Source: Actinomadura barringtoniae (GTDB lineage: Bacteria; Actinomycetota; Actinomycetes; Streptosporangiales; Streptosporangiaceae). Taken from it: DNA of 64,000 bases. The DNA is taken from contig NZ_JAGEOJ010000009.1 in NCBI RefSeq assembly GCF_017573505.1, positions 395,505 to 459,504 of the forward strand, written 5' to 3'. The position numbers were made by a program, and so were the translations under genes. Every line of letters begins with the position of its first letter. Position 1 is the stretch's first letter. The notes beneath the pieces were generated by a model. The model did not search any database. It worked only from the letters and a program-made list of their open reading frames with translations, and was not told the DNA's origin. This document shows, in pieces, positions 34,102-42,800 of the stretch.

Positions 34102-34617
34102 TCAGGTGCGGGTCAGGGCTCCGGTACGGATGGGCGCCAGCATGCGGTGGGGCTGGCGCAGGACCAGGCTGACCGGATCGGTCCGCCGCCCCGAGCCGGG
34201 CCCCGGGCGCATCTCGATGTCGTCGGGCACGACGAGGACGCCGCAGGTGGGGCATCTGCCGTCGGCGTCGATGTGGGCGCCGCAGGCGACATGGAAGAAG
34301 AGTCTGGCGGGCAGCGAGTCCTCGTGCAGTTCCTCGCCCCACCGGGCCAGGCCGTGCACGATGGGCCAGAGCCCCTTGCCCATCGGGGTGATCAGGTATT
34401 CGTGCCCGTTCTTGTCGAGCACTCCGGCGTCCACCAGCTTCTGCAGCCGGTCCGCGAGGACGGCCTTCGGTACGTCGAGATGCGCGCGGAAATCGCTGAA
34501 CCTTCGGACGCCATAGAGCGCGTCGCGGACGATCAACAGTGTCCAGCGCTCTCCCACGACCTCCAATGCCCGGGCCAGCGAGCAGTCCTGCCAGGCGTAG
34601 TCCTTGCCCAGTGCCAT
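34102..34617 (-). CDS. HxlR-family transcriptional regulator
   Basis: A 171-aa winged-helix protein: CSLARALEVVGERWTLLIVRDALYGVRRFSDF is the HxlR signature. A C-terminal extension carries four Cys in CGAHIDADGRCPTCG, a possible metal site. ATG 34617 matches typical HxlR N-termini; the longer upstream reading is rejected. It is divergent from an MFS gene with two inverted operator copies between them. Confidence 0.88.
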   Translation of the reverse strand: MALGKDYAWQDCSLARALEVVGERWTLLIVRDALYGVRRFSDFRAHLDVPKAVLADRLQKLVDAGVLDKNGHEYLITPMGKGLWPIVHGLARWGEELHEDSLPARLFFHVACGAHIDADGRCPTCGVLVVPDDIEMRPGPGSGRRTDPVSLVLRQPHRMLAPIRTGALTRT

Positions 34618-34640
34618 GACTGAGATCCTACTCGACCCCG

Positions 34641-34657
34641 GGTTCATTGAACGAACC
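34641..34657. promoter_or_regulatory. HxlR operator copy A
   Basis: GGTTCATTGAACGAACC, itself near-palindromic, is repeated in inverted orientation as copy B at 34682. The two copies agree at 16 of 17 positions and face each other across 24 bp in the divergent promoter. Copy A is nearer the regulator gene, suggesting autoregulation. Confidence 0.75.
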
Positions 34658-34681
34658 AGATGTGTTAGCTTCACACCATCG

Positions 34682-34697
34682 GGTTCGTTCAATGAAC
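34682..34697. promoter_or_regulatory. HxlR operator copy B
   Basis: GGTTCGTTCAATGAAC is the reverse complement of copy A. It ends 12 bp before the MFS start and overlaps where RNA polymerase or ribosomes would load, consistent with repression of the pump gene. Confidence 0.75.
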
Positions 34698-34709
34698 TTG
34701 GAGTGACGC

Positions 34710-36128
34710 ATGTCCACCACGGTGTCCCCCCGCGCCATGGCGGCGGGGAAGGCCTCGCTGGCCGCCCTCGCGCTGCCGAGCGCCGCCACGCTGCTGGCGC
34801 TGATGAACTACACGGCGCCGATGGCGACCCTCACCGACACCGCGGCCGGCCTGCACGCGGGCGCCACGGCGCAGATCTGGCTGATGAGCTCGATCAGCCT
34901 CGGCCTCGCGGCCGCGCTGCTGGCGGTCGGGAGCCTGGCCGACGACCACGGCCGCAAGCGGCTGTTCGTGATCGGCGCGGTCGTCCTGGCCGTCTCCAGC
35001 GCGGCCTCCGCGCTGGCGCCGAACGCCACGATCTTCATCACCGGCCGCATCGTGCAGGGCGCCGCCAGCGCCGCGCTGCTCGCCACCGGGCTCGGCATCA
35101 TCGGTCACTCGTTCACCGGCCACGAACGCGCCCGCGCCGCAGGCGTCTGGGGCGCGATGCTCGGCCTCGGGATCGCGCTCGGCCCGATCGCCTCCGCCGC
35201 GCTGGCCGACCTCAGCGACTGGCGGCTCTGGTACTGGGTCACCCTCGTCGCGTCCGTCCTCCTGGCGATCGCCGCCGTACGCGCCCTGGACGAGTCACGC
35301 GCGCAGCACCGCCGGGGACTGGACCTTCCCGGCCTGGTCACCATGAGCGCCGGAGTCGCCGCCCTGCTCACCGCCATCACCCTCGGCCGGACCGGCTGGA
35401 CCCGTCCCGCCGTGCTGGCCCTCTTCGCCGTGGCCGCCGTGCTCCTGCTGGCGTTCGTCACGATCGAGTGGCGCCGCCGCGAGCCGATGCTCGACCTGGG
35501 GCTGTTCCGCCGCCCGCTGTTCCTGCTCTCGATCGTCGGCGCGATGGTCACGGGCCTCGCGGTCATCGGCGTGATGAGCTACCTGGCGACCGTCATGGAC
35601 CTGGCGCTCGGCCTCACCCCGTTCACCGCGGCCCTGGTCCTGGCGATCTGGTCGGGCATGTCGTTCCTCGCCGCGCTGCAGGCCCGGCGGCTGCCCGGAC
35701 GCCTGTCCCCGCGCCACCTCCTGGCCATCGGCCTGCTGCTGAGCGCGGTCGGCGAGGTCGCCATGGCCGGTCTCAGCCCCGGCTCCCACTGGTGGCGACT
35801 GGTCCCCGGTCTCCTCGTGGCGGGCGTGGGCAGCGGTCTCGCGAACGCGATGCTGGCCCGCCTCGCCGTCGAGAGCGTCCCCGCCGACCGGGCGAGCATG
35901 GGCTCCGGCGCCAACAACACCGCCCGCTACATCGGCGCCTCGCTCGGCGTGGCGATGGCCGTCACCATCGCCACGAACGGCGTCCACGGTCACGGCCCCG
36001 ACGCCGCCAAGGCCCTCACGCACGGCACGAGCATCGCGATGCTCGTCTCCGCCGCGCTGGCCCTGGCGGGTGCCGCGCTCGCCGCCCTCATCCGCGATGA
36101 CCGAGCCCGGCCAGCCGCCCGGCCATGA
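34710..36128 (+). CDS. MFS efflux transporter controlled by HxlR
   Basis: A 472-aa transporter with 12-14 hydrophobic helices. The A-loop GSLADDHGRKRLFVIG and motif C (LGLGIALGPIASAALADLS) fit drug:H+ antiporters. GGAG lies 7-8 bp before ATG 34710. Divergent to the HxlR gene. HxlR pairs like this usually respond to electrophiles or antibiotics; the substrate is not known. Confidence 0.85.
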   Translation: MSTTVSPRAMAAGKASLAALALPSAATLLALMNYTAPMATLTDTAAGLHAGATAQIWLMSSISLGLAAALLAVGSLADDHGRKRLFVIGAVVLAVSSAASALAPNATIFITGRIVQGAASAALLATGLGIIGHSFTGHERARAAGVWGAMLGLGIALGPIASAALADLSDWRLWYWVTLVASVLLAIAAVRALDESRAQHRRGLDLPGLVTMSAGVAALLTAITLGRTGWTRPAVLALFAVAAVLLLAFVTIEWRRREPMLDLGLFRRPLFLLSIVGAMVTGLAVIGVMSYLATVMDLALGLTPFTAALVLAIWSGMSFLAALQARRLPGRLSPRHLLAIGLLLSAVGEVAMAGLSPGSHWWRLVPGLLVAGVGSGLANAMLARLAVESVPADRASMGSGANNTARYIGASLGVAMAVTIATNGVHGHGPDAAKALTHGTSIAMLVSAALALAGAALAALIRDDRARPAARP

Positions 36129-36170
36129 CCCGCGGGGAGACACGCGGCACTGGGACCCGCGGTTGCAGTG

Positions 36171-37604
36171 TCAGGCGAGTTCTTCGATGAACTCGGCGAG
36201 CTGGGTGAGGTTGCGGCACTCGTACATCGGCACCAGGTCGCCGTAGCGGGACGCGGCGGAGTCGCCGGTGTCCCATTGGCGGCGCGGTTCGGGGTTGAGC
36301 CAGTACGCGTGGCGGGCCGTTCCGGCCATGCGCTTCAGGATCGGCAGGGACAGCTCGCCGTAGTTGGAACGGGCGTCGCCGAGGATCAGCAGCGAGGTCT
36401 TGGAGTTGATCGCGTCGCCGTACTTCTCGTCGAAGACCTTGATGGCGTGGCCGTAGTTGCTGCGGCCGGTGATCCAGACCAGGTCGGCCTCCTCGGCCAT
36501 CCGGGTCATCGCCTCGACGACGTCGGTGCCGGGGGCGAAGTATTTGGTGATCTCGTCGGTGGCGTCGATGAACGCGAACGCGCGGACCTTGCTGAACTGC
36601 TCGCGCAGCGCGAACGTCAGCAGCAGCGTGAAGTGCGCGAACGCCGAGACCGAGTCGCTGGCGTCGCACAGGATCACCAGCTCGGGCTTGTGCGGGCGTC
36701 GCGGCCGGTGATGGGTGGTGATCGGCACGCCCCCGGTCGCCAGCGACGCCCGCACCGTGCGGCGGAAGTCCAGGCGGCCGCGGTTGCCGATGCGGTTGCG
36801 CTGCGCGAGGCGGGAGGCCAGCCGCCGGGCCAGCGGGTAGACCTCGCGGCGCAGCGCGGCCATGTCGGCGCGGGTGGCGGAGTTGAAGTCGAGGCGTTCC
36901 AGCGGCGGCCGGACGGCCAGGCGCGCGGTCCGCTCCACGCCGGTGTCCTCGGCGATGCGGCGGCGCACCTCGGCGGCGACCAGGTCCTCGAAGCGGGTGA
37001 TGCGGTCGCGGAAGGTGCGGCGGGCGACCTGCTCGGCCATGCCGCCGCGGTCCTGGCCGGTGAGGACGGCCTCCAGCAGCCCGGCCATCAGCGTCTCGGG
37101 CGACATGGTGCGCAGCACCGAGGAGGAGAACCACGACTCCTGGCGGGGCGTCTGCCCGTACTCGGCGACGGCCGTGCGGGCGAACTGCCGCAGCCCCGGG
37201 TCGTCGCCCGCCAGCAGGAGCTCGAACAGCTCCGCGCGGCGCTGCTGCACCTCGGGGTCGAGGGCGGCCGGCGGGCGCCGTTCGCCCGGGTCGTGGCGGC
37301 GCAGCGGGCGGTCGCCGGGGCGCGCGGCCCCGTCCCCGAGCGCGGCGGGGAACCACAGGTCGAAGAGCGTGTCGAAGGTCTTGCGGTGAACGGGCCGCTT
37401 GACCAGCGTCGCGGCGTAGGCGGCGCGCAGCGACTCGCGTTCGACCAGGTCGATGACCTGCATCGCCCGTACGGCGTCCAGCCCCTCGGCGACCGACACC
37501 GGCAGGCCCGCCTCGCGCAGCGCGGCGACGAAGGCGGTGTGCCGGTCGACGAGCGAGCGGCGCCCGCCCGCCTGCCGCTCGCCGGTCTCGGGAGGGTTCG
37601 GCAT
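36171..37604 (-). CDS. VWA-domain (CoxE-type) protein
   Basis: A 477-aa protein whose C-terminal 175 residues form a von Willebrand A domain with an intact MIDAS (DASDS, residues 314-318, then conserved Thr/Asp in WITGRSNYG and LGDARSNYG). The N-terminal 300 residues are helical. VWA/MoxR pairs act as chaperones for metal-centre insertion or complex remodelling. It follows the MoxR gene after 5 bp. Confidence 0.87.
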   Translation of the reverse strand: MPNPPETGERQAGGRRSLVDRHTAFVAALREAGLPVSVAEGLDAVRAMQVIDLVERESLRAAYAATLVKRPVHRKTFDTLFDLWFPAALGDGAARPGDRPLRRHDPGERRPPAALDPEVQQRRAELFELLLAGDDPGLRQFARTAVAEYGQTPRQESWFSSSVLRTMSPETLMAGLLEAVLTGQDRGGMAEQVARRTFRDRITRFEDLVAAEVRRRIAEDTGVERTARLAVRPPLERLDFNSATRADMAALRREVYPLARRLASRLAQRNRIGNRGRLDFRRTVRASLATGGVPITTHHRPRRPHKPELVILCDASDSVSAFAHFTLLLTFALREQFSKVRAFAFIDATDEITKYFAPGTDVVEAMTRMAEEADLVWITGRSNYGHAIKVFDEKYGDAINSKTSLLILGDARSNYGELSLPILKRMAGTARHAYWLNPEPRRQWDTGDSAASRYGDLVPMYECRNLTQLAEFIEELA

Positions 37605-37609
37605 GGCGA

Positions 37610-38488
37610 TCAGCCCTTGAGGCCGAGTTCCTTGGTGGCGCGCTCCTGGTCGGAGACGTGCTTGAGGACGACGCCGAGGGTGCGGGCGACGGCCTTCTCG
37701 TCCAGCTCGTCCAGGCCGAGGGCGAGCAGCGTGCGGGCCCAGTCGACGGTCTCGGCGATCGACGGCGCCTTCTTGATCTCCATGCCGCGCAGCGTGTTGA
37801 CCGTGCGGACCAGCTGCTCGGCGAGTTCGGCCTCGATCCCGGGGACCTGGGCGAGCACGATGTCACGTTCCCGTTCGGGCGCGGGGTAGTCCAGGTGCAG
37901 GTAGAGGCAGCGGCGCTTCAGTGCCTCCGACAGCTCGCGGGCGGCGTTGGAGGTGAGGACGACGAACGGGCGGCGCACCGCGGTCAGCGTGCCGAGTTCG
38001 GGGATGGTGACCTGGAAGTCCGACAGCACCTCCAGCAGCAGGCCCTCGACCTCGACGTCGGCCTTGTCGGTCTCGTCGATCAGCAGCACCGTCGTGGTGG
38101 GGCGGCGGATGGCGGCCAGCAGCGGGCGTTCGAGCAGGAACTCGTCGGTGAAGATGTCGTCGTGGGTGGCGTCCCAGGCCTGGTCGGTCGGCGCGGCCTG
38201 GATCCGCAGCAGCTGCTTCTTGTAGTTCCACTCGTACAGCGCGCGGGCCTCGTCCAGGCCCTCGTAGCACTGCAGCCGGATCAGCTCGGCGGAGCCGGCC
38301 CGGGAGACCGCCTTGGCGAGCTCGGTCTTGCCCACCCCGGCCGGTCCCTCGACCAGCAGCGGCTTGCCGAGAGCCTGCGCCAGGTAGACCGTCGTGGCGA
38401 TGGCGTCGTCGGTGAGGTAGCCCACCTCGCCCAGCCGCTGCGTGACGTCTTCGGGCGAGATGAACAGCGCGTCGGCGCTCAAGGTCAT
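37610..38488 (-). CDS. MoxR-family AAA+ ATPase
   Basis: A 292-aa ATPase with Walker A EGPAGVGKT (48-55), Walker B LLIDETDKAD, sensor 1 LTSNAARE and the MoxR pattern EALKRRCLYLHLDYP. It works with the VWA protein encoded next. ATG 38488 overlaps the lipoprotein stop (ATGA), so lipoprotein-MoxR-VWA form one operon. Confidence 0.9.
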   Translation of the reverse strand: MTLSADALFISPEDVTQRLGEVGYLTDDAIATTVYLAQALGKPLLVEGPAGVGKTELAKAVSRAGSAELIRLQCYEGLDEARALYEWNYKKQLLRIQAAPTDQAWDATHDDIFTDEFLLERPLLAAIRRPTTTVLLIDETDKADVEVEGLLLEVLSDFQVTIPELGTLTAVRRPFVVLTSNAARELSEALKRRCLYLHLDYPAPERERDIVLAQVPGIEAELAEQLVRTVNTLRGMEIKKAPSIAETVDWARTLLALGLDELDEKAVARTLGVVLKHVSDQERATKELGLKG

Positions 38489-38910
38489 GCTTTGGCCTTC
38501 GTGTAGGTCTGGTTGGTGCCGGCGAAGGTCAGCTTGGCGCCGCCGTCGGCGATCTCCACTCCCCAGTACGAGGAGGTCTGCGGGTCGCCGCCCTCCCAGG
38601 AGAAGCGGAACTTGCCCTTGCCCTCCGGGATCGCGGTGCCGCTCCACAGCGTGCGGCTCTGCTTGATCCAGACGCCGGTGCCGTCCGGCTTGAACTGGAA
38701 GTAGTCCTGCGCCTGCTGCGCGACCCAGCGGCCGACGAGCGGCTTCACCTGGTCGGGAGCGACCTTGGGCAGCGGGGCCAGCTTGGTCGTGTCCGCCGCG
38801 GGCTTGTCGGCGCTCTCCTTCTTGTCGCCGCCACCGCAGCCGGTGAGCAGCAGCGCGGCGGCGATGAACGCGCAGGCCAGGGACGCGGTCGAGCGGGGCC
38901 GCACTCTCAC
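38485..38910 (-). CDS. Small secreted lipoprotein (141 aa)
   Basis: Signal peptide with lipobox LLTGC at about residue 24, a charged linker (GGGDKKESADKPAADTT), then a compact beta-rich domain (LVGRWVAQQAQDYFQFKPDGTGVWIKQSRTLWSG...GVEIADGGAKLTFAG) that resembles lipocalin-like or META-like small barrels. GTG 38910 follows GGAGG. First in the MoxR/VWA operon; perhaps a client or sensor at the cell surface. Family not recognised. Confidence 0.65.
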   Translation of the reverse strand: MRVRPRSTASLACAFIAAALLLTGCGGGDKKESADKPAADTTKLAPLPKVAPDQVKPLVGRWVAQQAQDYFQFKPDGTGVWIKQSRTLWSGTAIPEGKGKFRFSWEGGDPQTSSYWGVEIADGGAKLTFAGTNQTYTKAKA

Positions 38911-39039
38911 AGGGGACCTCCGGGGCACGAGGGAAGGAATCGGCATCTTACCGGCGCGTAGCCCGGTGGCCGGTCTCATCCCTGGGAGTGACGCGGCGTT
39001 TCGTCCTTGGGAGGGTGGCCGACGGCGCTCCCGCCCGCT

Positions 39040-39045
39040 TATAAC
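39040..39045 (+). promoter_or_regulatory. -10 element for a probable leaderless transcript
   Basis: TATAAC is a near-consensus -10 hexamer in an otherwise GC-rich region and ends 6 bp before ATG 39052. Transcription would begin at or within a base or two of the start codon. No -35 at standard spacing and no Shine-Dalgarno are seen. Confidence 0.6.
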
Positions 39046-39051
39046 CGAAGA

Positions 39052-39414
39052 ATGACGACACCTAGCCTGCCGCGCGACGAGCTCAAGGCGGCCCTTGCCG
39101 CACGCCAGGAGCTGGGCCACGAGTACGACGACGCCTTCGTCGAGTCGCTCGCCGAACGCATCGAGCAGACCCTGGCGGTACGGGCGGCGGGCCATCCGTA
39201 CCCCGCCGCGTACCCGGCGCCGCCCGCGCCCGGCCCCCGCAGGGCCTCCTACGGCGGCGGGGCGGACCTGGCGCTGGCGATCATCTCGATGGTCGCGGCG
39301 ATCCCGCTGAGCGCCATCGCGGTGGTGAACGCGGGCACCGGCGGGCTGTTCATCGTGCTGACCGCGATCGTGCTGATCAACTTCGCGCACGTGCTGCGTC
39401 CCCGGCGCGGCTGA
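39052..39414 (+). CDS. Small membrane protein of unknown function (120 aa)
   Basis: An N-terminal cytosolic helix (ELKAALAARQELGHEYDDAFVESLAERIEQTL, related in style to DUF1707-like or coiled segments), a Pro/Tyr-rich linker, then two membrane helices (LALAIISMVAAIPLSAIAVV and GLFIVLTAIVLINFAHVL). Such proteins are common in actinomycetes; role unknown. Start fixed by the TATAAC box immediately upstream. Confidence 0.7.
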   Translation: MTTPSLPRDELKAALAARQELGHEYDDAFVESLAERIEQTLAVRAAGHPYPAAYPAPPAPGPRRASYGGGADLALAIISMVAAIPLSAIAVVNAGTGGLFIVLTAIVLINFAHVLRPRRG

Positions 39415-39417
39415 GCG

Positions 39418-39453
39418 GCGCGCGGCACACCGCCTTACGGCGGTCCGCCGCGC
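39418..39453. terminator. Bidirectional hairpin between convergent genes
   Basis: An inner ACCGCC-TTAC-GGCGGT stem is extended by GGCGCGCGG against CCGCCGCGCC with small mismatches. It lies between the ends of the 39052 gene and the minus-strand acyl-CoA dehydrogenase. There is no T-tract. Confidence 0.6.
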
Positions 39454-39493
39454 CCGCGCCCCCTCGCGCCGGGGATCGATCACAGCGGCCTCG

Positions 39494-41689
39494 TCACTTC
39501 CCGGGCTCGGGGTCGCGGGGCAGGCCGAGCAGGCGCTCACCGATGATGTTGAGCTGGACCTCGGTCGTCCCGCCGTAGATCGTCATGGCCCGGCTGAACA
39601 GCATCGCCCGGGCGACGATGCCGCTCTGCGCCATCGGCACCTCGGTCGCCGCCGCCTCGCCCTGCGCCGCCCAGCAGTAGTCCGCGACGTCCTGGTTGAA
39701 CTGGACGCCGAGCAGCTTGCGGACGCTGGCCTCGGCTCCGGGCTCCACGCCGTTCAGCTGCTTCAGCGTGGTGCGCAACCCGAGCAGGTCGATCGACTGA
39801 CCCTGGGCGACGAGCTTGCCGACCTCGGCCGCCCCGACCGCGTCCAGCTCCTTGCCCTTGAAGAACTCCAGCAGCTCGGGCACGCCCATGCCCATGCCGC
39901 CGCCGGTCGACAGCGACACCCGCTCGTTGGACAGCGTGTTGCGGGCGACCTGCCAGCCCTTGTCGACCTCGCCGACCACGCAGTCGTCGGGCACGAAGAC
40001 GCTGTCCAGGAAGACCTCGTTGAAGATCGCCTCGCCGGTCAGCTCCTTGAGCGGCCGCACGTCGACGCCCTGCGACTTCATGTCGACCAGGAAGTAGGTG
40101 ATGCCGTCGTGCTTGGCGGCGTCGGGGTTGGTGCGCGCGATGCAGAAGCCCCACTGCGCGAACTGGGCCACCGAGGTCCAGATCTTCTGGCCGGTGAGCT
40201 TCCAGCCGCCCTCGACCCGCTCGGCCTTCATCGACAGCGAGGCCAGGTCCGAGCCCGCGCCGGGCTCGGAGAACAGCTGGCACCACACCATCTCACCGCG
40301 CAGCGTCGGCCGCAGGAAGCGCTCCTTCTGCTCCTCGCTGCCGTAGCGGACGAGCGAGGGCACCAGCCAGGCGCCGATCACCAGGTTGGGCGCCTTGACC
40401 TTGGCGGCCCGCAGCTCCTGCTGGATGAGGATCTGCTCGACCGGGCCCGCGCCGCGTCCCCAGGGCTCGGGGAAGTGCGGGACGGTCCAGCCCCGGTCGC
40501 CCATCGCGTGGTTGCGCTCGCCCTTGTCCTCGATGGCGGCGAGCTCGGCGATCTCGGCGCGGATGCGCTCGCGCAGCGGCTGGGTGTCGTCGTCCAGCTC
40601 CAGCTCGACCTCGCGGCGGCCGCCCTTCAGGGCCAGCTCCGCGACCTTGGCGGCCCAGCCCTTGGAGGAGCCGAGCAGCGCCCGCACGGTGAGGGCGCGG
40701 CGCAGGTAGACGTGCGCGTCGTGCTCCCAGGTGAAGCCGATGCCGCCGAGGATCTGGATGGCGTCGCGCGCGGTCTGCACGCCGGCGTCGGCGGAGATCA
40801 CGGCCGCGACGGCGGCGGCGAAGCCGGCGTCCTCGGCCCCGTCGTCCAAGGCGCGGGCGGCGTCCCAGGCGGCGGCGCGGGACTGCTCCAGCTGGATCAG
40901 CATCCGGGCGGCCTTGTGCTTGACGCCCTGGAACTGGCCGATCGGGCGGCCGAACTGCTCGCGCACCTTGGCGTACTCGGACGCGGTCGTGACCAGCCAA
41001 CCGGACAGGCCCGCGACCTCGGCGCCGAGCAGCGCCGCGGCCAGGTCGCGCACCTGGCCTGCGGTGAGGCCGTCCAGGACGCGGTCGGCGGCGACGGACA
41101 CGTCCGCGGCCTCGACCTTGGCGACCCGGCGGACCTTGTCCAGGCTCACGACCGGGGTGACGGTGAGGTCGGCGGCGTCGACCGCGACCCACTCCTGGCC
41201 GCCTTCGGTCGCGACCGGCAGCACGATGACGTCGGCGAGGGTCGCGCCGAGCACCGGCTCGACGGCGCCGTTCACGATCAGGGCGTCGCCGTCGCGGCGG
41301 CCAGTGAGGCCGTCCGCGAGCGCCAGCGCACCCGTCGTGGAGCCGTCGGCGAGCGCGGGCAGCAGCTCGCCGCGCGCCTTGGCGTTGCTGGAGGCGTTCA
41401 CCACGGCGCTGGCGAGCACCGTCGGGACGAACGGGCCGGGCGCCGCGGCGCGGCCCAGCTCCTCCAGGACGACGGCGAGCTCCAGCAGGCCGAAGCCCTG
41501 CCCGCCGTGCTCCTCCTCCAGGTGCAGGCCCAGCAGACCCTGCTCGGCCAGGGCCGACCAGAACGGCGGCCTGGTCTCCTCGTCCGCCTCAAGGGCGGAG
41601 CGTACGACCGTCGCCGGAATGTTGCGCTCGGCGAACCCGCGCACCGACTCGGCGAGTGCCTCATGCTCTTCGGTCAGCCCGATGGCCAT
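39494..41689 (-). CDS. Fused two-domain acyl-CoA dehydrogenase, FadE34-like
   Basis: A 731-aa protein containing two complete acyl-CoA dehydrogenase folds (about 1-360 and 375-731). Each half shows the family landmarks: REQFGRPIGQFQGVKHKAA and ILGGIGFTWEHDAHVYLRRA in the first, MVWCQLFSEPGAGSDLASL, WKLTGQKIWTS and IYGGTTEVQLNIIGERLLGL in the second. FadE34/ChsE3 of M. tuberculosis has this fused form and acts on the sterol side chain. A degenerate KstR-like box lies 50 bp upstream, supporting a sterol role. Confidence 0.83.
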   Translation of the reverse strand: MAIGLTEEHEALAESVRGFAERNIPATVVRSALEADEETRPPFWSALAEQGLLGLHLEEEHGGQGFGLLELAVVLEELGRAAAPGPFVPTVLASAVVNASSNAKARGELLPALADGSTTGALALADGLTGRRDGDALIVNGAVEPVLGATLADVIVLPVATEGGQEWVAVDAADLTVTPVVSLDKVRRVAKVEAADVSVAADRVLDGLTAGQVRDLAAALLGAEVAGLSGWLVTTASEYAKVREQFGRPIGQFQGVKHKAARMLIQLEQSRAAAWDAARALDDGAEDAGFAAAVAAVISADAGVQTARDAIQILGGIGFTWEHDAHVYLRRALTVRALLGSSKGWAAKVAELALKGGRREVELELDDDTQPLRERIRAEIAELAAIEDKGERNHAMGDRGWTVPHFPEPWGRGAGPVEQILIQQELRAAKVKAPNLVIGAWLVPSLVRYGSEEQKERFLRPTLRGEMVWCQLFSEPGAGSDLASLSMKAERVEGGWKLTGQKIWTSVAQFAQWGFCIARTNPDAAKHDGITYFLVDMKSQGVDVRPLKELTGEAIFNEVFLDSVFVPDDCVVGEVDKGWQVARNTLSNERVSLSTGGGMGMGVPELLEFFKGKELDAVGAAEVGKLVAQGQSIDLLGLRTTLKQLNGVEPGAEASVRKLLGVQFNQDVADYCWAAQGEAAATEVPMAQSGIVARAMLFSRAMTIYGGTTEVQLNIIGERLLGLPRDPEPGK

Positions 41690-41738
41690 TCGTCACCTTC
41701 TCTCAGACCGCTGTCTCACACCGCTTTGACTCAGATTC

Positions 41739-41752
41739 TAGAACAGGATTCT
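41739..41752. promoter_or_regulatory. Degenerate KstR-like box upstream of fused FadE
   Basis: TAGAACAGGATTCT fits six of the eight fixed positions of TnnAACnnGTTnnA (deviating at positions 10 and 14). It lies 50 bp before the FadE34-like start, a similar distance to the perfect site at 14469. Binding is uncertain because of the mismatches. Confidence 0.4.
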
Positions 41753-41778
41753 GGTCGAGTGCGGCAGTGACCTTACTC

Positions 41779-42792
41779 TCATGCCCGGTCCGACTCCAGT
41801 GTGGGGCTCTCGCCCTCCCCCGCCTCCACCGGGGTCGGCTCGGCGGCGCGCTCTCCGGCCCGCTTGCCGATCGTGAGGCTGGCGATGGTGGTCGCCGTCA
41901 GAGTGCCCGCGATGACCGCCAGCGACAGCCAGATCGGAATTTCCGGCGCCCACGCCACGCCGTACTCGTGCATGGCGTGGAAGATCAGCTTGACGCCGAT
42001 GAAGCCCAGGATGAACGCCAGCCCGTGGCCGAGGTAGACCAGCCGGTCCACCAGCCCTCCGAGCAGGAAGTAGAGCTGGACCAGGCCCATCAGTGCGAAG
42101 GCGTTGGCGGTGAAGACCAGGTAGGGCTCGGTGGTCAGACCGAAGATCGCGGGGATGGAGTCCAGCGCGAACAGCACGTCGGTCGAGCCTATGGCGATCA
42201 TGACGATGAGCAGCGGGGTGACCATCCGGCGGCCGCCCTTGCGGGTGAGGATCTTCTGGCCCTCGTACTCGTCGCTGGTCGGGATGACGCGCTTGGCCCA
42301 CTTCAGCAGGCGGTTCTCCTTGAACTCGTCCTCGTCGCCGCCGCGGACCAGGCCGACGGCCGTCCAGATGAGGAACGCGCCGAAGATGAAGAAGACCCAG
42401 GTGAACTGGGCGATCGCCGCGGCGCCGACCGCGATGAAGATGCCGCGCAGGACCAGCGCGATCACGATGCCGACCATCAGCACCTTGTGCTGGGCGTTCT
42501 TGGGCACCGCGAAGCGGGTGAGGATCACCATGAAGACGAAGAGGTTGTCGACGCTGAGGCTCTTCTCGGTGACGAAGCCCCCGAAGAACTCGGCCGAGTA
42601 GCGACCGCCCGCGAAGGCCCAGACGCCCAGTCCGAACAGGACCGCGAGGCCGATGTAGAAGACCGACCAGAAGGCGGCCCGGCGGGTGGTGAACTCCTTG
42701 TTCTCGTCCCTGTTGATCAAGAACAGGTCGACGGCGATGATGGCGAGGAGCCCGGTGAGGGTCAGGGCCCACACCCATGGCGATACGTTCAA
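41779..42792 (-). CDS. TerC-family membrane protein, probable Mn exporter type
   Basis: A 337-aa protein with about nine membrane helices. Two Asp-bearing motifs (ekSLSVDNLFVF and IGSTDVLFALDSIPA) are the TerC/Alx signature and likely coordinate metal. The start is TTG 42792, with GGAGGT 8 bp upstream; no other in-frame start exists. The upstream leader contains a yybP-ykoY-type element, which links the gene to manganese homeostasis. Confidence 0.88.
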   Translation of the reverse strand: MNVSPWVWALTLTGLLAIIAVDLFLINRDENKEFTTRRAAFWSVFYIGLAVLFGLGVWAFAGGRYSAEFFGGFVTEKSLSVDNLFVFMVILTRFAVPKNAQHKVLMVGIVIALVLRGIFIAVGAAAIAQFTWVFFIFGAFLIWTAVGLVRGGDEDEFKENRLLKWAKRVIPTSDEYEGQKILTRKGGRRMVTPLLIVMIAIGSTDVLFALDSIPAIFGLTTEPYLVFTANAFALMGLVQLYFLLGGLVDRLVYLGHGLAFILGFIGVKLIFHAMHEYGVAWAPEIPIWLSLAVIAGTLTATTIASLTIGKRAGERAAEPTPVEAGEGESPTLESDRA

Positions 42793-42800
42793 AACGTGAC

